From Clostridia bacterium (lineage in GTDB: Bacteria > Bacillota > Clostridia > Oscillospirales > Butyricicoccaceae): 64,000 bases of DNA. Location of the stretch: the NCBI GenBank assembly GCA_017559995.1, contig JAFYPP010000005.1:1-64000 (forward strand), given 5' to 3'. The notes beneath the pieces were generated by a model that saw only the letters and a program-made list of their open reading frames with translations, made no database searches and had not been told where the DNA came from. A program made the position numbers and the translations under genes. Positions 59,803-64,000 of the stretch are shown one piece after another (position 1 is the first letter of the stretch; every line of letters begins with the position of its first letter).

Positions 59803-61455
59803 TTACAGGGTGACGCCGGCTTCCTTCAGCCAGTTCTCGTCAATGATACCCTCTTCCAGCTCGCGGCGCAGCAGTTCGGGGTCACGCTCGGACACGGGGC
59901 CGTAGCCGCCGGCGCCGGCAGTGATCATCTCCACCACGTCGTTGGTCTGCAGGGGGATGTTGCGGGGCTTGGGATTGGACAGGAACATCTCGCCGTCACG
60001 GTAGAACTTGATGCTGGCGTTGCCGCCTTCCTGACCGCCTTCCAGACCCCAGGGACGGCTGACGGCGCGCTCGGTGGCGGCGGAGATCAGCACGGAGTCG
60101 GCGCTCTCTTCCAGGATGCGGATGGTACGGACGATACCCATACCGCCGCGGTACTTACCGGCGCCGCCGCTGTTTTCGGACAGGGCGTACTTTTCCACCA
60201 TCAGGGGATACTCCATCTCCAGCGCCTCAACGGGCAGGTTGGAGGTGTTGGTCATGTGCACGTGAACGGCGTCCATACCGTCCTTGTTGTACCGGGCGCC
60301 GGAACCGCCGCCGATGGTCTCAACGTAAACGTAGGGATTGCCGTTGCGCTTGTCGGTACCGGAGAAGAAGAAGTAGCTCATAGCGCCGTTACCGGCAGAG
60401 GTGACACGGGTGGGATCCATCTGGGCGAAGGCGCCGAAGATGATGTCGGCGATACGCTGGGTAGTGGTCTCACGGTCAGAAGTGGGAGCAGGCTCCTTGG
60501 CCCAAACGATGCTGCCTTCTTCCGCCACGATGTTGATGCTGTCAAAGAAGCCGGAGTTGGCGGGGATGGACTTATCCAGGATGGCCAGCATGGCGTAGTA
60601 AACGGTGGCCTTCAGGGCGCAGGGCACGCAGTTATGGGGACCTCTGTTCTGGGGATCGGAACCGGTGAAGTCAAAGGTGATCTGGTCGTCCTTGATGATG
60701 ACCTTGGTCTTGATGCGCACGCGGCCGCCGCCGGCGCCGTCATCATCCATAAAGTCCTCGAAGCAGTATTCGCCGTCGGGCAGTTCCTTGATGGCGATAC
60801 GGGCCTTCTTTTCGCCGTATTCCAGCCACTTCTTGCAGAACTCTTCATAGGTGTCCAGACCGATCTTGTTGATCAGCTCGATCAGCTTGTCGGCGCCGAA
60901 CTGGTTGGTGATCAGCTGGGCATTCAGGTCGCCCTGACGCTCGTACTTCATCTGGAAGTTCAGCATGATCAGATCCATGACGTCACGGACCAGCTCGCCC
61001 TTGCTGTACATCTTCACCAGGGGGATACGCAGACCTTCGTCATAGATGGTGGGACCCTTGCGGCTCTTGTCGGCGTGGTGGCCGGTGTTGACCATGTAGG
61101 CGACCAGCTTGCCCTCATAGAAAACGGGCTTCAGCAGCACCAGGTCGGGCAGGTGGGAACCGCCGCCGGTGTAGGGGTCGTTGGCGATGAACACGTCACC
61201 GTCGTGGATCTCGTCGATGCTGTACTTCTGGGTCAGTACCTCGACGGCACCGGACAGGGAGCTGAAGTGCAGGGGGATGTGCTGTGCCAGAGACAGCAGC
61301 TTACCTTCGGGACTAAAGACGGCGACAGACAGGTCCTTACGCTCTTTGATGTTGGTGCTGTAGCCGGTCTTGGCCAGAATGACGCCCATCTGTTCGGCAA
61401 TGGACGTAATGCCGTTGGAGATGATCTCCAAAGTGATGGAATTGATTTCTTTCAT
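59803..61455 (-). CDS. hyuB: Hydantoinase B/oxoprolinase-family subunit
   Basis: 550 residues; ATG 61455 after AAGGAGG. HyuB/acetone-carboxylase-alpha-like fold: ANDPYTGGGSHLPDLVLLKP, NTGHHADKSRKGP, GGGSGARYNKDG. It works with HyuA in ATP-driven ring opening of hydantoins or 5-oxoproline, or in related carboxylation. The acetone-carboxylase gamma subunit is absent, favouring a hydantoinase or oxoprolinase. Substrate not certain. Confidence 0.9.
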   Translation of the reverse strand: MKEINSITLEIISNGITSIAEQMGVILAKTGYSTNIKERKDLSVAVFSPEGKLLSLAQHIPLHFSSLSGAVEVLTQKYSIDEIHDGDVFIANDPYTGGGSHLPDLVLLKPVFYEGKLVAYMVNTGHHADKSRKGPTIYDEGLRIPLVKMYSKGELVRDVMDLIMLNFQMKYERQGDLNAQLITNQFGADKLIELINKIGLDTYEEFCKKWLEYGEKKARIAIKELPDGEYCFEDFMDDDGAGGGRVRIKTKVIIKDDQITFDFTGSDPQNRGPHNCVPCALKATVYYAMLAILDKSIPANSGFFDSINIVAEEGSIVWAKEPAPTSDRETTTQRIADIIFGAFAQMDPTRVTSAGNGAMSYFFFSGTDKRNGNPYVYVETIGGGSGARYNKDGMDAVHVHMTNTSNLPVEALEMEYPLMVEKYALSENSGGAGKYRGGMGIVRTIRILEESADSVLISAATERAVSRPWGLEGGQEGGNASIKFYRDGEMFLSNPKPRNIPLQTNDVVEMITAGAGGYGPVSERDPELLRRELEEGIIDENWLKEAGVTL

Positions 61456-61472
61456 TTGAAGCACCTCCTTGA

Positions 61473-63518
61473 TTACTTGCGCTCGATCATCATGTTGAGA
61501 TAGGTGTCCACGGTGGCCTTCTGGTTGGACAGAACGATGGTGGTGCTGTCCATCTGCTCAATGATGGCCGGGCCCTGGATCACGTTGCCGCAATGCAGCT
61601 TATCGCGGTCGTACAGGATATAGTCGGCGAACTTGCCGTTGCCTTCGTAAACGTGGCGGCTGCCGATGACGGCGGCGGAGGGAGCCTCGCCGGCGTACTC
61701 GTCCTTGGTGACCACGGGATAGACGATATCGCCCAGAGCGGACAGACCGAAGTTGACGATCTGGACGGCGTCGTCGGAGCTGAAGGAGTACAGACGCTCA
61801 TAAGCCTTGATGAACTCGGCACGCAGGGCTGCGGCGGAATCCACGGCTTCGATCTGGATGGGTACACGGATCTCGTGGTTCTGGCCCTTGTAGCGCATAT
61901 CCAGGAAGTACTCACGGTGACGCTGGGTGGGATCGATCTTCTCTTCGCCGAACCAGATGTCGGCGTCGGCTTCCAGAGCGCGGAACTGACGGTCCAGAAT
62001 GGCCTTGGTGTCCTCGGACAGATCCATGACGTAGGTCTGGACGAAGTCACGGCGCATATTCTCGGTCAGCAGACCGTAGGCAGCCAGCAGACCGGGGGTC
62101 TTGGGGATCAGAGCCTTTTTGATGGTCATTTCTTCGATCAGCTCGGCAGCGTGCAGGGGACCGGAACCGCCGAAGGCAACCAGACAGAACTCACTGGGGT
62201 TGTAGCCCTTGGCCACGGTGACGTTCTTGATTTCCTTGGTAATGTTGGAGTTGGAGACCGAGATGATGCCGCGGGCGGTTTCCAGCAGCCCCATGTCGAT
62301 CTTGTCGGCCAGATCCTGAACGGCCTTGCGGGACAGGTTGGCGTCGATGGGCAGACGGCCGGCCAGCAGGTTTTCCTGGTTCAGGTGACCCAGCACCACG
62401 CGGGCGTCGGTGATGGTGGCCTTGGTGCCGCCCAGCTGATAGCAGGCGGGGCCGGGGTTGGCGCCGGCGCTCTGGGGGCCGACCTTCAGGATTCCGCCGC
62501 TGTCGATCCAGCCGATGGAGCCGCCGCCGGCACCGATGGTGGAAATGTCGATGGAGGGGATACGGACGGGATAGCCGCTGATGGTCTTTTCATCGGAGGC
62601 CTCGAAACGGCCGTCAACCACCAGGCTGATGTCGGTACTGGTACCGCCGATATCCACGGTGATCAGGTCCTTCTCGTCGATCAGGTCGGTGATGTACTGG
62701 GCACCCACGACGCCGGCGGCAGGACCGGACAAAGCGGTCTTTACGGGGAACTTCATGGACTCGTCAATGGACATCAGACCGCCGTTGGAGTGGTTGATAT
62801 AGGTGTTCTTGATGCCGATGGAGGCCAGGGTGTTCTTCAGGTTGTTCATGTACTTCTTGACCTCGGGGCCAACGAAGGAGTTGAGCACGGTGCCGCACAG
62901 ACGCTCGTACTCACGGAACTGCTTGGACAGGTCGCTGGAGATGGTGAGGAAGGCCTCGGGATACTTTTCGGTGATGATCTCCTTGATCTTGGCCTCGTTC
63001 TCGTTGTTCAGGTAGGCGTTCAGCAGCATGACGACGACGGCCTTGGCCTCTTTGTCCTTGATCTGGTCAACGACCTTCTCCACTTCGGCGGGATCGATCT
63101 CACGGATCACTTCGCCCTTATAGTTCAGGCGCTCGTTGACCTCAAAGCGCAGGTCGCGGGTGACCAGGGTGCGGGCCTTGTCGGCCTGGATGTCATACAG
63201 ATCGGGGCGCTTCTGGCGGCCGATCTCCAGCAGGTCACGGAAACCGCCGGTGGTGATCAGCGCGGTCTTGGCGCCTCTGCCTTCCAGAATGGCGTTGGTA
63301 GCGACGGTGGTACCGTGCATAAAGCGGTCGACATCTTCGCCGTTAAAGCCATACTCCTTGGCGATGACCTGAACGCCTTCCACAACAGCGGCAGACTGGT
63401 CATGCAGGGAGGAGGGCAGCTTGTATACCATCAGTTCACCGGTCTTTTCATCAACCGCACAGATATCGGTGTTGGTACCGCCGACGTCAACACCGATTCG
63501 GATCGTTCTTTTTTCCAT
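61473..63518 (-). CDS. hyuA: Hydantoinase A/oxoprolinase-family subunit
   Basis: 681 residues; ATG 63518 after AAAGGAG. Actin-like ATPase fold of HyuA: RIGVDVGGTNTDICAVDE, MHGTTVATNAILEG, DIGGTSTDISLV, IGAGGGSIGWID, FGGSGPLHA. It binds ATP and activates the substrate; HyuB is encoded 17 bases downstream. The operon is transcribed away from the LysR gene. Confidence 0.92.
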   Translation of the reverse strand: MEKRTIRIGVDVGGTNTDICAVDEKTGELMVYKLPSSLHDQSAAVVEGVQVIAKEYGFNGEDVDRFMHGTTVATNAILEGRGAKTALITTGGFRDLLEIGRQKRPDLYDIQADKARTLVTRDLRFEVNERLNYKGEVIREIDPAEVEKVVDQIKDKEAKAVVVMLLNAYLNNENEAKIKEIITEKYPEAFLTISSDLSKQFREYERLCGTVLNSFVGPEVKKYMNNLKNTLASIGIKNTYINHSNGGLMSIDESMKFPVKTALSGPAAGVVGAQYITDLIDEKDLITVDIGGTSTDISLVVDGRFEASDEKTISGYPVRIPSIDISTIGAGGGSIGWIDSGGILKVGPQSAGANPGPACYQLGGTKATITDARVVLGHLNQENLLAGRLPIDANLSRKAVQDLADKIDMGLLETARGIISVSNSNITKEIKNVTVAKGYNPSEFCLVAFGGSGPLHAAELIEEMTIKKALIPKTPGLLAAYGLLTENMRRDFVQTYVMDLSEDTKAILDRQFRALEADADIWFGEEKIDPTQRHREYFLDMRYKGQNHEIRVPIQIEAVDSAAALRAEFIKAYERLYSFSSDDAVQIVNFGLSALGDIVYPVVTKDEYAGEAPSAAVIGSRHVYEGNGKFADYILYDRDKLHCGNVIQGPAIIEQMDSTTIVLSNQKATVDTYLNMMIERK

Positions 63519-63605
63519 AAGAAAACTCCTTTCCGAAACTACAATTTATTCCAGTTTAATTGATTATCTAAACCAAATATACCATTGATTTCCCATAAAG
63601 TCCAA

Positions 63606-63632
63606 GATATAATAGATTATATCATTATAATC
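63606..63632. promoter_or_regulatory. Overlapping inverted repeats between hyuA and lysR
   Basis: GATATAAT (63606-63613) and ATTATATC (63616-63623) form a perfect dyad around AG. A second dyad GATTAT (63615-63620) with ATAATC (63627-63632) overlaps it. Position in the divergent intergenic region, 28 bases before the lysR start, suits a LysR binding site that controls both directions. Some of the signal may instead be the -10 boxes. Confidence 0.5.
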
Positions 63633-63659
63633 TTTTGTTTATGGATTGGAGGCATCCGC

Positions 63660-64000
63660 ATGGATCTTCTGCAGCTGGAATATTTTCTCCGTCTGGCAGC
63701 CAACGAACACGTATCCAAAACCGCCGAGCAGCTTCACATCTCACAGCCCTCCCTCAGCGCCACCATCAAGAAACTGGAGGCGGAACTGGGCGTGCCGCTG
63801 TTTATCCGTCAGGGACGAAACATCGCCCTTTCGCCCTACGGACAGGCCTTCAAGGTTTATGTAGAGGAGGCCTTTCTGGCCCTGAACAACGGCAAACAGG
63901 CCATCGACCAGCTGCGGGGCACCGATGACTGTCAGCTCAATCTGGGCCTGTTGAGCCCCTATGTGTGGACCGAGGTGTTCCAGGACTTCGCTGCCCTCTA
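63660..64000 (+). CDS. LysR-family regulator, 3' end outside window
   Basis: ATG 63660 after TTGGAGG; 113 residues to the edge with no stop. N-terminal winged helix-turn-helix MDLLQLEYFLRLAANEHVSK, then TAEQLHISQPSLSATIKKLE and FIRQGRNIALSPYG is standard LysR. The start of the effector domain (QLNLGLLSP) follows. Divergent from hyuA, so it probably controls the hydantoinase operon in response to its substrate or product. Confidence 0.9.
   Translation, partial: MDLLQLEYFLRLAANEHVSKTAEQLHISQPSLSATIKKLEAELGVPLFIRQGRNIALSPYGQAFKVYVEEAFLALNNGKQAIDQLRGTDDCQLNLGLLSPYVWTEVFQDFAAL

Noticed and set aside
59803-63518. Acetone carboxylase
   Set aside because: The alpha- and beta-like subunits match the wider family, but the gamma subunit gene is missing and the gene order fits hydantoinase/oxoprolinase.
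1-64000. CRISPR array
   Set aside because: No short evenly spaced direct repeats with unique spacers; the only repeats are the 300-bp att-like copies, and no cas genes are present.

Overview
The window looks like chromosomal DNA of an anaerobic Clostridia-class Firmicute, probably an Oscillospiraceae-type gut bacterium. Supporting features are the SCIFF ranthipeptide gene with its radical-SAM maturase, S-layer-homology (SLH) surface proteins, BspA-like leucine-rich repeats, strong AGGAGG ribosome sites, a one-piece tmRNA next to smpB, and GC-rich housekeeping-type genes in the right half. The species cannot be named from the sequence alone.

Left part (1 to about 31,670): a genomic island built from cassettes. 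Five clear copies (R1-R5) and one decayed copy (R6) of a roughly 300-bp repeat separate blocks of unrelated cargo. Each clear copy holds the 3' part of a tRNA-Met(CAU) gene, from the anticodon loop to the encoded CCA, then a terminator. GTCAGC motifs lie on both sides. This is the expected layout for junctions between mobile elements that inserted one after another in the same tRNA gene. Cargo in order: C0, a BspA-like surface protein cut by the window edge; C1, a cassette rich in zinc-ribbon proteins (SWIM protein, NrdG-like radical SAM protein, HEPN protein, two zinc-ribbon membrane proteins, and a zinc-ribbon/trypsin/parvulin-like/solute-binding fusion); C2, an IS21 remnant and a GtrA/GtrB/DUF6056 surface-glycosylation operon with a frameshift in gtrB; C3, a cobalamin-riboswitch operon for intrinsic-factor/transcobalamin-like surface proteins; C4, a 1703-residue SLH surface protein; C5, a MacB-type ABC transporter. 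No integrase is visible in the window.

Right part (31,700 to 64,000): GC-rich core-type genes. These are scfA-scfB (SCIFF), an Orn/Lys/Arg decarboxylase-family gene, a C45 peptidase, tmRNA-smpB, a VanY-like peptidase, pcp, an esterase, a GH3 glycosidase, a KdpDE-like two-component pair, an ArsB/NhaD-like antiporter behind a candidate ion-sensing leader RNA, a ZIP transporter, a class C beta-lactamase-like hydrolase, metY-metA, a DUF11 protein, an AGCS symporter, a MATE exporter, an Mrp ATPase, a Cys-rich protein, a DUF554 protein, a complete Dpp/Opp-type peptide ABC operon, and a hydantoinase/oxoprolinase pair (hyuB, hyuA) divergent from a LysR gene that runs off the right edge.

How the genes work together: the C3 operon appears to be a B12-scavenging surface system. 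A riboswitch would shut off a small YezD protein and two SLH-anchored terpenoid-cyclase-fold (alpha) proteins plus a lipoprotein carrying only the DUF4430 (beta) domain. These are the same two domains that make up human intrinsic factor. This cobalamin role is inferred from domain content and riboswitch control. The two most interesting features are the tRNA-fragment cassette array and this B12-controlled surface system.
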